Under the pieces are notes generated by a model. That model was given only the letters and a program-made list of their open reading frames with translations. It made no database searches and was not told the DNA's origin. Shown here piece by piece: positions 27,101 through 33,609 of a stretch of 33,609 nt of DNA. The translations under genes and the position numbers were made by a program. The number at the start of each line of letters is the position of its first letter. Position 1 is the first letter of the stretch. Source of the stretch: a bacterium (lineage in GTDB: Bacteria > Krumholzibacteriota > Krumholzibacteriia > Krumholzibacteriales > WJIX01); assembly GCA_014730075.1 (NCBI GenBank), contig WJIX01000240.1, positions 1 to 33,609 on the forward strand, given 5' to 3'.

Positions 27101-28677
27101 GTGGAGTCGCATTCGATCCAGCCGCTCCTGAAGAATTTGCTCCCCGGCATCCACTGGGAGTCGAAGAACTTGATGCTGTCTCTGGCACATTCAAACTGGA
27201 TGAAATTGGCGGCCGCCAGCCCCCGGCAGGCAGACCTTCCACGGGCCTCTCCCAGCACCCCTTCCTTGAATGCAAACCGGTCAGCATAGATCCCGTTTAT
27301 ATCATCGAAGATTTCCACCGCCGGAACGCAGGGGGGAGTGGCATCGGGAACTACGGGGCCGGTAATATCGGACCCTCCGGCGAGCCCCACCCGGTCTACT
27401 GCCCGTACCAGATAGCGGTAGAGCTTCCCCTCCTCCAGGCCGGTACCAGCTGTAATGCTGTCAGTGTATCTGTAGTATCTATCAGGTCCGTTTCCCGGCA
27501 GGGCAGCCACAGTGGCAATCACCTCCGCGGGCAGCTCTCTCTCTTTTCTGGATATTTCATAGTACTCCACCCCACTTACCTGGTCCTTCACGCCATACCA
27601 GCCGGTACGTATCACCCCACCGGAATCCGCCTCCGCGGTGAGGGTGGTAATAGCCGGGGGAGCTGAGGCATCCTGAGTTGTGTAGGTGGTATCCGATACC
27701 ATGGTATCGCTGCCGCTGGAGAAGAACGCGGTTACATAAAATCCATAGGTTGCACCGTCCATCAGGTCAGACTTGTCCTCGCACCTGTTCCGGTCAGAAT
27801 CGGATGGGCTCTTCATCATCATCGGCTCGGATGAGCCGGGATCCTGTATGTTGAAATAGTATATATCGTGATCATAGGCGCTGCAGTTTGGCCGGTAGCA
27901 GATCCGGTTGGTGGTCCCCCGGCTGAAATCCGGTTCCTCGATGATCTCCACCCGGTCATCCAGGCAGCCGCAGTCCAGAACCTGCAGATCCAGTTCCGCG
28001 GTATGCAGAAAGCTGTTTTCCTCCACGGTCACCAGCAACCGGTGCATACCGGTATCCGAGTATGAGGGAACCCAGCTGAACTCCCTGCAGAGAGGATCTC
28101 CCTCCACCTGGTCAAGCCCCGCTCCGTTATCCATGGGATAGCCGGAGATATACCATACCGGCTCCGGATCGCCGGGGCAGTTCCGGTCCGGCTGGTAACA
28201 TACCTGGAAGTTGATCTCTTCGCCGGAACAGGCAGAGAGTTCGGATGGCGCTGATATCTCTCCTCCTCCAGCTCCCGGCTCTACCACCACATAGAAGGCA
28301 AGCTCGTCGTAGACATCGCCAGCTTCAGCCCTGAAAACAATCCGGTAGGTTCCCCTGTCACAATCGCCCGGATTGACCGTCATCTCATCGGAAATGGTGC
28401 AGTTGCCGCAGTTATCAGTTACGTTGTCCCACCCCTGGATAAAGGATGGAAGAGATTCAGCGTATAGATTTATCTCTCTGGCCTGATAATGATAGAAGTG
28501 AGCTGAAACAGTCAGGGCACTCTGGCCAGACTCTACCACCCGGAGGGTATCTGGCGGGTCGGTATAGATCTCGATATGGCAGGCCGGCTCGGCCCTTTCC
28601 GCCTGAACTGAAACGGATACAAGTAGAACTGCTGTTAACAGGACAAGGAACGCCCTGAGCTTTTTTCTGCTATACAT
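24115..28677 (-). CDS. Giant FnIII-repeat surface protein with C-terminal type IX-like sorting domain
   Basis: The protein has 1520 residues. The ATG at 28677 has GGAGG 5-6 nt upstream and a signal peptide (KKLRAFLVLLTAVLLVSVSVQA); an in-frame ATG at 28782 has neither. Residues about 30-240 form Cys-rich Ig-like domains. About 340-1430 hold a row of roughly seven or more FnIII-like modules, seen from repeated strand phrases such as AVDRVGL, ARDSVGN, AVDRVGN, PVDLLGN, PVDRSGQ, GRDRWGN and PVDRLGN. The last 90 residues (FRLYQNHPNPFNP...IPWDGRNSENRMVSSGVYFYRL..) are a classical FlgD-like sorting domain. Many Cys occur in pairs, suggesting disulfides outside the cytoplasm. It is the first gene of the operon. 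An adhesive or structural role is inferred. Confidence 0.9.
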   Translation of the reverse strand: MYSRKKLRAFLVLLTAVLLVSVSVQAERAEPACHIEIYTDPPDTLRVVESGQSALTVSAHFYHYQAREINLYAESLPSFIQGWDNVTDNCGNCTISDEMTVNPGDCDRGTYRIVFRAEAGDVYDELAFYVVVEPGAGGGEISAPSELSACSGEEINFQVCYQPDRNCPGDPEPVWYISGYPMDNGAGLDQVEGDPLCREFSWVPSYSDTGMHRLLVTVEENSFLHTAELDLQVLDCGCLDDRVEIIEEPDFSRGTTNRICYRPNCSAYDHDIYYFNIQDPGSSEPMMMKSPSDSDRNRCEDKSDLMDGATYGFYVTAFFSSGSDTMVSDTTYTTQDASAPPAITTLTAEADSGGVIRTGWYGVKDQVSGVEYYEISRKERELPAEVIATVAALPGNGPDRYYRYTDSITAGTGLEEGKLYRYLVRAVDRVGLAGGSDITGPVVPDATPPCVPAVEIFDDINGIYADRFAFKEGVLGEARGRSACRGLAAANFIQFECARDSIKFFDSQWMPGSKFFRSGWIECDSTWVQNGFNLLPPGSDSSFVNGHLYLFRARARDSVGNISKFSCSPLRPNSCDTLEMDIFPPGDVLNLTVTPGMTRDSEAYCMDLSWEETVDRESGLESYRIYRRLPGSSFQAAAIDIRGKTFRDTLAEQNLMDGGECCYFVGAVDRVGNIRNYQFPEEGDYTCARIPSGPDLYPECDLSVGEDCFVRDDTVSVQIDPDFDNGNLNSYIFECGDDTISFYNTDSYIFKLPLPTEGFYRIRVKAEYNDGLKSLWSSPRFLTRDSSPSQPVLDLAATGISAGCGGYQLSWSEPEDRITEVAGYRVWKYLSRSDSLLVAETPDTSACVPFQDDTTYKYYRFSVQPVDLLGNVRETGNSQAEAYCARAPVISCDDSPLWENRCIDLSWSAPRPSIGTELSYQMHVTSEGAGVDTTIYGIGDTGIRYCAYQSGYYSVRVRETAGSPGLESQWSAPCIIPFKSKPEGVSSFTLQPQPLEPGADRQSGIMDLHWEYGSMPGIVEHFRIERSGGEGNDRTWMVPYNPPDSIYSMRDDSLDVDYIYTYRISPVDRSGQSAAADSCSAAISPAWAYTPRVSTRGGIYFAGDSVRIGWEWAGTGCEAAQKSRGAEYCLIQVSNSPGFSQVCESGWLPAGQMGARLDVSSLLNPSTYQLYCRVKGRDRWGNESPWSDQYGECFSDQPAVAVHDENPPWPVDRLSVYAVRADSSSAPDSVDVFLSWTGTEDVLPGSGMGHYAVYRSSPGENFELISAVTDTFAVDRGVRAVEANNCLFQYTVRPVDRLGNQQNGNNGVSCLEVLPAPDSVRAISARKIIWQYPGEQPVDGFIAECSNYSGYLGTELMKFLEDEAVAIIEDAGVREYTFNTGTDFIQNDTIYFHIKAYRGDYQSCWSKVFRYPDGEEPPELSRGYDTAPGGFRLYQNHPNPFNPITMISFDLPCSAEVRLVVYDVRGRVVRELAEGRKNSGRYSIPWDGRNSENRMVSSGVYFYRLTAAGRTETRKMILLR

Positions 28678-28777
28678 GGACCCTCCATTATATGATCTCT
28701 GGAAAATTTGAGGCCGAATGATACTTCCCTCCCGCACATGATACAGAATTCCGACACCAATGACTGACTTCTCGATT

Positions 28778-28793
28778 CGCAATAGGTATGCCC
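28778..28793 (-). promoter_or_regulatory. Candidate sigma-54 promoter of the FnIII/ExbB operon
   Basis: The minus strand reads GGGCATACCTATTGCG. GG and GC are 10 bp apart, as sigma-54 requires, and GGCA and TTGC match the -24 and -12 boxes. The first base, bases 6-7 and the last base differ from TGGCACG-N4-TTGCW. The start would be near 28767, giving a leader of about 90 nt. It is weaker than the element before the barrel gene. Confidence 0.4.
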
Positions 28794-28989
28794 ATCAGCG
28801 GCTCTGATGTGCTGATATGCAACCTGTTTGAATTATGTTGCTTACAAAAACCTGAAAAATACCGGCGGTCTGAAGGGAGGCCGGTGGTAGGAAAAATTTG
28901 CGAGGTTGCCGGACATTCTTTTCGGGTAAGCGTTCTGATAAAAAGGGGATGGAAGACCTCTCCGGCACCTGCCCCTTAGGTTAGTCCGG

Positions 28990-29026
28990 AAAAAAGAGAG
29001 GGGGAAGCACATAGACCGCTTCCCCC
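28990..29026 (-). terminator. Rho-independent terminator of the lipoprotein gene
   Basis: On the minus strand, perfect 9-bp arms GGGGGAAGC and GCTTCCCCC enclose a 9-nt loop and are followed by TCTC and six T. It lies 30 bp after the lipoprotein stop codon. Confidence 0.85.
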
Positions 29027-29055
29027 GGAAATACTCACTTTTATGAGACGAACCG

Positions 29056-29952
29056 TTACCGGCAAATGGTATCGATCTGGGCAGTATCCCAGCAGGAGAG
29101 CTCCCCGCCGTTGTAATCCGGCCAGCTGATACTTCCTGATCCGTCCTGATACCAGATTATCGATCCGGTTGCTCCCTTAGAGGCATCATAGTACTCTATC
29201 GACCCTGATTCCTCTGTTTCACTGAAGGTCAGGGTACTGCCCATGGCCGGATCCGATACCCTGTTGACCAGGAAAGTCACCGAACCACTGCTGCCGGAGG
29301 TATTCTCCCAATTCACCCTGATCGTTTCCTCACCGGGAGTGGACATGTCCTGACTCTCGGAGGCATACTGAACCGGGCCTTCCTCTGCCGGTTCATAGAA
29401 CTGCCACCACCCTCCACTTTCATCATTGAGCATCTCTCCCTCGAACCAGAGGAAATGGTCCATCGGGGAGCCGGTATGGCTGCTGGATACCTCCATCCTC
29501 CAGGTTGAATAATCTTTGCCAGGTTTTCCATAAAGGAATATGCTGTACTCGACACCCTCTTCCATGAATATATAAGTCCACAGCCAGCTGCCGTCATCCT
29601 GCCTCTGGGGCACAGAATGCGAGGCCACGGCAAAAGCAGCCACCGGATCGACCATCGCCGAGTAGACCACCACTTCCAGGTACAGCGCCCTGACCGCCGC
29701 ATTAAGAAAATTCTTTCTGAACACCTGTTCGGATTCGATATCATACCCTTCCGTTCCGGCGGCGTATACCTGCTGCCGGTCTATACCGGCGGAATGGAAC
29801 AGGCCCAGGTCCATAGACATCGATTCAACCGGCGGAAGGACGGGGGCTTTCTGATCCTCCAGCGGCCCCACGGTATCTTCGCCGGAACAACCGGTCAGGG
29901 CCAGAAGGATAAAAAGGGATAGAACGCCGAGTATCCGTCTTCTCTTTCTCAT
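29056..29952 (-). CDS. Lipoprotein of unknown function
   Basis: The protein has 298 residues. The ATG at 29952 has a near-perfect AGGAGGT 6 nt upstream; the in-frame ATG at 30024 lies upstream of the proposed transcription start. The signal peptide RKRRRILGVLSLFILLALTGC has a lipobox with Cys22, so the protein should be lipid-anchored. Asp is not at +2 (Ser23 follows), which in proteobacteria favours the outer membrane; this is a weak guide here. The mature part is rich in Gly, Ser, Trp and Tyr with regular beta strands (SGSVTFLVNRVSDPAMGS, SGSIEYYDASKGATGS), suggesting a beta sandwich or barrel-like fold. I do not recognise a family. A sigma-54-like element lies 56 bp before the start. Confidence 0.8.
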   Translation of the reverse strand: MRKRRRILGVLSLFILLALTGCSGEDTVGPLEDQKAPVLPPVESMSMDLGLFHSAGIDRQQVYAAGTEGYDIESEQVFRKNFLNAAVRALYLEVVVYSAMVDPVAAFAVASHSVPQRQDDGSWLWTYIFMEEGVEYSIFLYGKPGKDYSTWRMEVSSSHTGSPMDHFLWFEGEMLNDESGGWWQFYEPAEEGPVQYASESQDMSTPGEETIRVNWENTSGSSGSVTFLVNRVSDPAMGSTLTFSETEESGSIEYYDASKGATGSIIWYQDGSGSISWPDYNGGELSCWDTAQIDTICR

Positions 29953-30007
29953 TTCAGACCTCCTCAAGGTTAAAACTGAAGTAACTCCGTTCACACCCTC
30001 TTTAAAT

Positions 30008-30023
30008 GGCATATAGCATGCCA
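30008..30023 (-). promoter_or_regulatory. Candidate sigma-54 promoter of the lipoprotein gene
   Basis: The minus strand reads TGGCATGCTATATGCC. TGGCA and G7 of the -24 box are kept, and TGC of the -12 box is kept with the required 10 bp between GG and GC. Bases 6, 12 and 16 deviate. The start would be near 29997, giving a leader of about 45 nt. It sits between the terminator of the upstream barrel gene and the lipoprotein start, where a promoter must be. Confidence 0.5.
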
Positions 30024-30083
30024 CCCGCCAAATTATAAGTGGTTGTCATGAAATGAGTTATAAAACAAATACAGGGGCCTGCC

Positions 30084-30100
30084 TGTGAGCTTAATTCACA
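30084..30100. repeat. Inverted repeat TGTGA-N7-TCACA upstream of the lipoprotein promoter
   Basis: Arms lie at 30084-30088 and 30096-30100, with outer ACAGG (30071) and CCTGT (30101). They lie roughly 85-105 bp upstream of the predicted start, the usual range for a sigma-54 activator site. The N7 spacer differs from the Crp consensus (N6). Confidence 0.35.
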
Positions 30101-30111
30101 CCTGTATCTAT

Positions 30112-30149
30112 AAAAATACGCGGCGGGTGAAGTTCATTCACCAGCCGCG
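30112..30149 (-). terminator. Rho-independent terminator of the OmpW-like gene
   Basis: On the minus strand, CGCGGC-T-GGTGAA pairs with TTCACC-C-GCCGCG around a 5-nt loop (one mismatch). The sequence then reads TATTTTTATAG. It begins 33 bp after the barrel gene's stop codon. Confidence 0.78.
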
Positions 30150-30182
30150 CACCGGCAGGATAATCCGCTATACCCGCTTCTT

Positions 30183-30806
30183 TCAGAATGAATAGGAGAA
30201 GGTGAGGCCGAAGGAGGTCTGCGCTCCCTCCTCATCTATCGCGGTCTGGTAACTGAGCTCCCCCAGGGAAACCTTTCCCTCATCATACCTGATCATATTG
30301 TGAGTGAGATCTATCCCCATCGCGAAATGCTCCGAGAAGAAGTACCTGAAACCGGCGCCCAGGACGATCCCTCCGCCGCTGATCTCCGCTGAGGCGGCAT
30401 CTTCTTCCACCCGAAGGGAGTACCCCCCGAATCCCCCCTTGAGGTAAGGCCGGAATGGCCGGTCCGGACAGAACCGGTAGACACCCAGGATATGAAGCAT
30501 AGCAAAGTAGGCATCGATACTGGTCTCCACTGTTTCGTGCTTCGCCCCGCCAAGCCCCAGTTCCAGGGCGAAAGTGGGATTGAACCTGTAGCCAAAATCG
30601 AATTCAATCCCTCCCCCGTCATCCTCGAAGAAGGGCTGGTCCTCCTCATCCACATGCAGGGAAGAGCCTATCATCTTCAGTCCCAGGTATATTCCGCTTT
30701 CATCCTCCATCACCGGCTCCCCCCGGGCATCTGAAACTGCGAGCAGCAGAATAATAAAAACTGTTACCAGGAAACCTCTTATGGTTTCAGCTGTTGAATT
30801 CTCCAT
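30183..30806 (-). CDS. OmpW/opacity-like outer-membrane beta-barrel protein
   Basis: The protein has 207 residues. The signal peptide is MENSTAETIRGFLVTVFIILLLAVSDARG. The mature part alternates beta strands typical of small 8-strand barrels: GIYLGLKMIG, IEFDFGYRFNPTFALELGLGG, YFAMLHILGVYRF, FRPYLKGGFGGYSL, GIVLGAGFRYFFSEHFAMGIDL, and a last strand TSFGLTFSYSF ending in Phe, as needed for outer-membrane assembly. It resembles OmpW and opacity-family proteins, which are often stress-induced. The ATG has AGGAG about 10 nt upstream. A near-consensus sigma-54 element precedes it and the sigma-54 activator gene is the next gene upstream, so control by that two-component pair is likely. Confidence 0.87.
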   Translation of the reverse strand: MENSTAETIRGFLVTVFIILLLAVSDARGEPVMEDESGIYLGLKMIGSSLHVDEEDQPFFEDDGGGIEFDFGYRFNPTFALELGLGGAKHETVETSIDAYFAMLHILGVYRFCPDRPFRPYLKGGFGGYSLRVEEDAASAEISGGGIVLGAGFRYFFSEHFAMGIDLTHNMIRYDEGKVSLGELSYQTAIDEEGAQTSFGLTFSYSF

Positions 30807-30866
30807 TCCCGGTCAGCTCCTTTCCAAAAATGAGTAACTATCATTCATATCTCTATCATTTATTAA

Positions 30867-30882
30867 AACAATTTACGTGCCA
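30867..30882 (-). promoter_or_regulatory. Near-consensus sigma-54 promoter of the OmpW-like gene
   Basis: The minus strand reads TGGCACGTAAATTGTT. The -24 box TGGCACG is perfect and the -12 box is TTGTT instead of TTGCW, so one conserved position of 12 differs, although it is the usually invariant C. The start would be near 30856, about 50 nt before the ATG. Confidence 0.72.
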
Positions 30883-30959
30883 TTTCAGGGTTCCGGACAC
30901 TTTTAAGAAATTATCGGTTATTCTATTATTATTAATCATTTTATGGCGGAAGCACCATC

Positions 30960-30973
30960 GGGAACATTTTCCC
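30960..30973. repeat. Palindrome GGGAA-N4-TTCCC upstream of the sigma-54 promoter
   Basis: The palindrome has 5-bp arms and lies roughly 105-115 bp upstream of the predicted start of the barrel gene. This is the right distance for an NtrC-type enhancer site. It also lies just after the end of the regulator gene and could be an mRNA 3' hairpin; it has no T-run. Confidence 0.35.
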
Positions 30974-31000
30974 TGTTGCCCTGCCATCTGTAACTTTTAT

Positions 31001-32452
31001 TCACTGTCTGTCTCTGGAAAGGCCATAACGGGCGATCTTCTTGTGGAGATTGGTCCTTCCCAGGCCAAGGCTCTCCGCTGCCCGGGTAACATTCCAATCA
31101 CTCCTTTCCAGGGCGGCCAGGATAATCCTCTTCTCGAAACTCTTCTTAGCGTCACTGAACGGCAGCGATAAATAGTCAGAAAGTTCGGGGGGGTCATCCC
31201 GGCCGGATGAATCCTCCCCGGATCGGTCATCCCTCTCGCTTCCGGAGCTCACTGCCACGGAAGGGGAGGCCGGGGAAGGCTCTGTCCGGGCTCTTTTTAT
31301 TTCGTCGCTCAGATCACCCGGGTATATGGTTCTGCCTCTTGCCATAATCAGCATCCTCTCCACCTGGTTCCTGAGCTCCCTGACATTACCGGGCCAGTGG
31401 TACCTCTTCATCAGCTCCAATACTCCCGGGTGAAGTTTCTTCATGGGCAGGCCATTTTCCCCGCAGTAGCTCTCCATAAATCTTTCGACCAGGAGTGGTA
31501 TGTCGGAAGGGTGTGACCTGAGGGGGGGTGAGTGGATAGGAACCACATTGATCCTGTAATAGAGGTCCTCCCTGAAATTGCCTTTCTCTGTTTCCTGCTC
31601 AAGGTTCTTGTTGGTAGCGGAGAGGACCCGGACATCCACCCTGAGAGCGGTGTTGCTTCCCACCCTGGTGATCTCACCTTCCTGCAGGGCCCTGAGGACC
31701 TTGGCCTGCACCCGCATGCTCATATCACCCACTTCATCAAGAAAGAGTGTGCCGCCGTGGGCGGCCTGGAATTTCCCCTTTCGGGATGATACCGCTCCGG
31801 TATAGGCCCCCTTTTCACTTCCGAAAAGCTCCGCCTCGATAAGCTCCTCCGGTATGGCCGCGCAGTTTACCTTGATGAACGGCCCTCCCGCCCTGGAGCT
31901 TCTCTGGTGAATCTCCCTGGCGATCAATTCCTTGCCGGTCCCCGATTCCCCCCTTATCAGCACCCTGGCATCGGTAGGCGCCACCCTGTTGATCTTTTTC
32001 AGAATCGCCGAGAATTCCTCGCTCTTTCCAATGAACTCACTTCTGCCGCTGACCCTGTCCCGGAGCTTCCTGTTCTCCTCGGAAAGGTTAATCAGCTCCA
32101 GGACCTTCCCGGAGGTAAGCAGGATCTTTTCCTTTCCGCAGTCCTTTTCAAGGAAATCGTAGGCCCCCAGCTTGGTTGCTTCCACCGCCTTCTCCACGGT
32201 GGCCTGCCCGGTGAGTATAATAACCATCTGATCGGGGAACCTGCTTCGGATCTCCTTGAGCACCTCTATCCCGTCCTTTCCGGGCATGGCAAGGTCCAGA
32301 TAGATCAGGTCGAAATGCTCTTTTGACAGCATACCGATCGCCTCGTCTCCGGAAGCTGCAGAAGCGGTGTCCCAACCGTCATTCCGGTGAATCATCTCCA
32401 CCGTCTTCCTGATATTGGGCTCGTCATCTATTATCATCATCCGTTTTGACAT
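31001..32452 (-). CDS. NtrC-family sigma-54-dependent response regulator
   Basis: The protein has 483 residues with the complete three-part plan. The receiver has Asp9, Asp10, the phospho-acceptor Asp53 (YLDLAMPG), Thr81 and Lys103. The AAA+ domain has GESGTGKE (Walker A), GAYTGAV (a GAFTGA variant that contacts sigma-54) and GGTLFLDEVGDM (Walker B), followed by the arginine-finger region. The C-terminal FIS-type helix-turn-helix is WNVTRAAESLGLGRTNLHKKI. It activates sigma-54 promoters after phosphorylation. It starts 17 bp after the kinase gene, so the two are one operon, with the kinase first as in ntrYX. The nearest downstream genes carry sigma-54-like elements and are the best candidate targets. 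Confidence 0.95.
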   Translation of the reverse strand: MSKRMMIIDDEPNIRKTVEMIHRNDGWDTASAASGDEAIGMLSKEHFDLIYLDLAMPGKDGIEVLKEIRSRFPDQMVIILTGQATVEKAVEATKLGAYDFLEKDCGKEKILLTSGKVLELINLSEENRKLRDRVSGRSEFIGKSEEFSAILKKINRVAPTDARVLIRGESGTGKELIAREIHQRSSRAGGPFIKVNCAAIPEELIEAELFGSEKGAYTGAVSSRKGKFQAAHGGTLFLDEVGDMSMRVQAKVLRALQEGEITRVGSNTALRVDVRVLSATNKNLEQETEKGNFREDLYYRINVVPIHSPPLRSHPSDIPLLVERFMESYCGENGLPMKKLHPGVLELMKRYHWPGNVRELRNQVERMLIMARGRTIYPGDLSDEIKRARTEPSPASPSVAVSSGSERDDRSGEDSSGRDDPPELSDYLSLPFSDAKKSFEKRIILAALERSDWNVTRAAESLGLGRTNLHKKIARYGLSRDRQ

Positions 32453-32469
32453 ATACTCTGCTCCTTCTC

Positions 32470-33609
32470 TCAGATGGAGTCCCTCTGCTCCCCGGTTGAC
32501 CTGTTTCCGGCAGGATCCAGGGGAAGAATCAAGGTGAACCGGGCACCCCCGCCTTCAATATTCCGGGCTTTTATATCCCCGCCGTGCATCAGTATGATAT
32601 TCTTGACCACAGAAAGGCCCAACCCCGTTCCGGCGCCGCGGGTGGTGAAATAAGGTTCGAAAATCTTCCCTATGATCTCTTCCGGGATTCCCGGGCCACT
32701 GTCGGAAAATTCCAGCCTGGCCTGCTCGGCGTCGGCGGTGATCCTGATCTTTACCGCCACATCATCTTCCCCCTCCGAGGCAGCTATTGAATTGTCCAGC
32801 AGGTTTATCAGTACCCGCTTTATCTTATCACGGTCGAAACGGAATTTTCCTGAGTACCCATTTGGATCAACCTCAGCCCTGATCCCGGGGTACATTCCAA
32901 CCACATCCAGGGCCAGCTCCCGGAGAGACCATTCCCCCATGGTCAATCCCGGCATCCTGGCGAATGATGAAAATTCCCGTACCAGCCTGTTCAGGGAATC
33001 GAGCTCGTCACGGACGGTCTCCGCCGAAGATTCCAGGAATTCCCGGTACCTTTCATCTTTCCCCCCGTACTGGTCCTTCATTTCCTCGACCGTAAGCCTT
33101 ATGGGCAGAAGCGGATTCTTTATCTCATGGGCCAGGTGGCGGGCTATCTCCCTCCAGGATGCCATCTTCTCCATATCTATTATCCGCCTCCTCTGCCGGT
33201 TTATCCTCTTTACCATGAGGTTGAAGCTCTTCACCAGCTTCCCGATCTCACCCCCCGGATTCATTCTGATCTTCACCCCGTCGCTTCCTGAAGCGAAATC
33301 GGAGACCGCCTTCTCCAGTTTCCGGATTGGAGCGGCCAGGCGTTCTGAGAAGATGAATGCCAGGACCAGTGAAATAACCAGCATCAGCGCGTATATTATA
33401 ATGAAGGGATAAAGAAAGCTGCGGCTCAATTCATCCTCGGCCATCCGCAGCGTGGCGAAGGTCCGCCGGAAGGCGAGCAGGCTCTCTGCCTGCTCCAGGA
33501 ATTCGGGATCGATCCTGCCGTAGATCAGGACCGGCCTTTCCCCTTGATAGGTAAGCGCCAGCTGGATTGCCTTATCCGGTGTCTCATAATAAATCATGCC
33601 CTCCTCCCC
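32470..33609 (-). CDS. NtrY-like membrane histidine kinase (5' end outside window)
   Basis: The reading frame is open to the right edge; the visible part has at least 375 residues and is the C-terminal portion. An ATG at 33597 has a GGAGG-like stretch before it, but a start there would leave only one helix and a short sensor, so a longer protein is more likely. It shows a transmembrane helix (about 62-83 counted from that Met), a HAMP domain (about 85-135), the H-box HLAHEIKNPLLPIRL (His157), an N-box (LINLLDNSIAAS), a G1 box (DSGPGIP) and a G2 box (GTGLGLSVVKNI). 'HEIKNPL.PIrL' is characteristic of NtrY-type kinases. It should phosphorylate the sigma-54 activator encoded next. The signal is unknown. 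Confidence 0.93.
   Translation of the reverse strand, partial: GEEGMIYYETPDKAIQLALTYQGERPVLIYGRIDPEFLEQAESLLAFRRTFATLRMAEDELSRSFLYPFIIIYALMLVISLVLAFIFSERLAAPIRKLEKAVSDFASGSDGVKIRMNPGGEIGKLVKSFNLMVKRINRQRRRIIDMEKMASWREIARHLAHEIKNPLLPIRLTVEEMKDQYGGKDERYREFLESSAETVRDELDSLNRLVREFSSFARMPGLTMGEWSLRELALDVVGMYPGIRAEVDPNGYSGKFRFDRDKIKRVLINLLDNSIAASEGEDDVAVKIRITADAEQARLEFSDSGPGIPEEIIGKIFEPYFTTRGAGTGLGLSVVKNIILMHGGDIKARNIEGGGARFTLILPLDPAGNRSTGEQRDSI

Larger units (their letters stand above)
28678..29055. other. Intergenic region between the lipoprotein gene and the 16 kb operon
   Basis: This region is about 378 bp. It contains the terminator of the lipoprotein gene (28990-29026) and a candidate sigma-54 promoter for the operon (28778-28793). 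No gene or RNA is recognised. GCAAC and GTTGC arms near 28817-28841 could be an activator site, without further support. Confidence 0.5.

Noticed and set aside
28685-28690. TATAAT on the minus strand just before the giant FnIII gene
   Set aside because: It would place the transcript start at the ATG and remove the good GGAGG site; more likely chance in the A+T-rich leader.
30084-30100. Crp-type operator (TGTGA...TCACA)
   Set aside because: The spacer is 7 instead of 6 bases and no Crp-family gene is in view, so it is kept only as an unassigned inverted repeat.
1-33609. tRNA, rRNA, CRISPR, transposase or phage genes
   Set aside because: None recognised on either strand; no repeat-spacer pattern, no integrase or transposase motifs.

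Overview
This is a 33.6 kb stretch of a bacterial chromosome, G+C-rich by eye. No RNA genes, CRISPR arrays or insertion sequences were recognised. The host looks like a didermic member of the Fibrobacteres-Chlorobi-Bacteroidetes (FCB) neighbourhood, possibly one of its uncultured candidate phyla. The reasons are two secreted proteins ending in a 'PNPFNP'-type FlgD-like/type IX-like C-terminal sorting domain, a PorV-like outer-membrane protein, outer-membrane barrels, and giant FnIII and TPR/NHL exported proteins. The phylum itself is inference.

Left part (1-5863): the 3' end of a ClC chloride channel, a DUF192-like protein, an exported Memo-family protein, a class II aldolase, an orphan PAS histidine kinase, and a site-2-protease-type membrane peptidase with two CBS domains.

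Middle part (5885-12531): on the minus strand, a PaaK/CapK-like AMP-forming ligase carries a PanD-like C-terminal domain and is followed by a free-standing panD-like gene. The two PanD domains have complementary active-site losses. The free protein keeps the Gly24-Ser25 self-cleavage site but lacks Lys9 and His11. The fused domain keeps the Lys and His but lacks Gly-Ser, Tyr22, Tyr58 and Asn72. Divergently, a polysaccharide flippase overlaps a sulfotransferase by 4 nt, which suggests a cell-surface glycan context. A secreted C69-family peptidase follows.

Right-centre (12542-28677): nine minus-strand genes, tightly packed, overlapping or a few bases apart, look like one ~16 kb operon. In transcription order they are: a ~1520-aa FnIII sorting-domain protein, a ~342-aa sorting-domain protein, a PorV-like barrel protein, two ExbB/TolQ-like channels with signal peptides and extracytoplasmic N-terminal domains (one resembling a TonB C-terminal domain), two ExbD/TolR proteins, a single-pass protein of TonB-like topology, and a 1140-aa exported repeat/propeller protein. 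I infer a proton-motive-force-driven envelope machine linked to surface or secreted proteins.

Right end (29056-33609): a lipoprotein, an OmpW-like barrel, and an NtrY/NtrC-type two-component pair whose regulator is a sigma-54 activator. The barrel gene has a near-consensus sigma-54 -24/-12 element. Weaker elements with GG-N10-GC spacing lie upstream of the lipoprotein gene and of the 16 kb operon. This suggests that the pair may control the envelope system.
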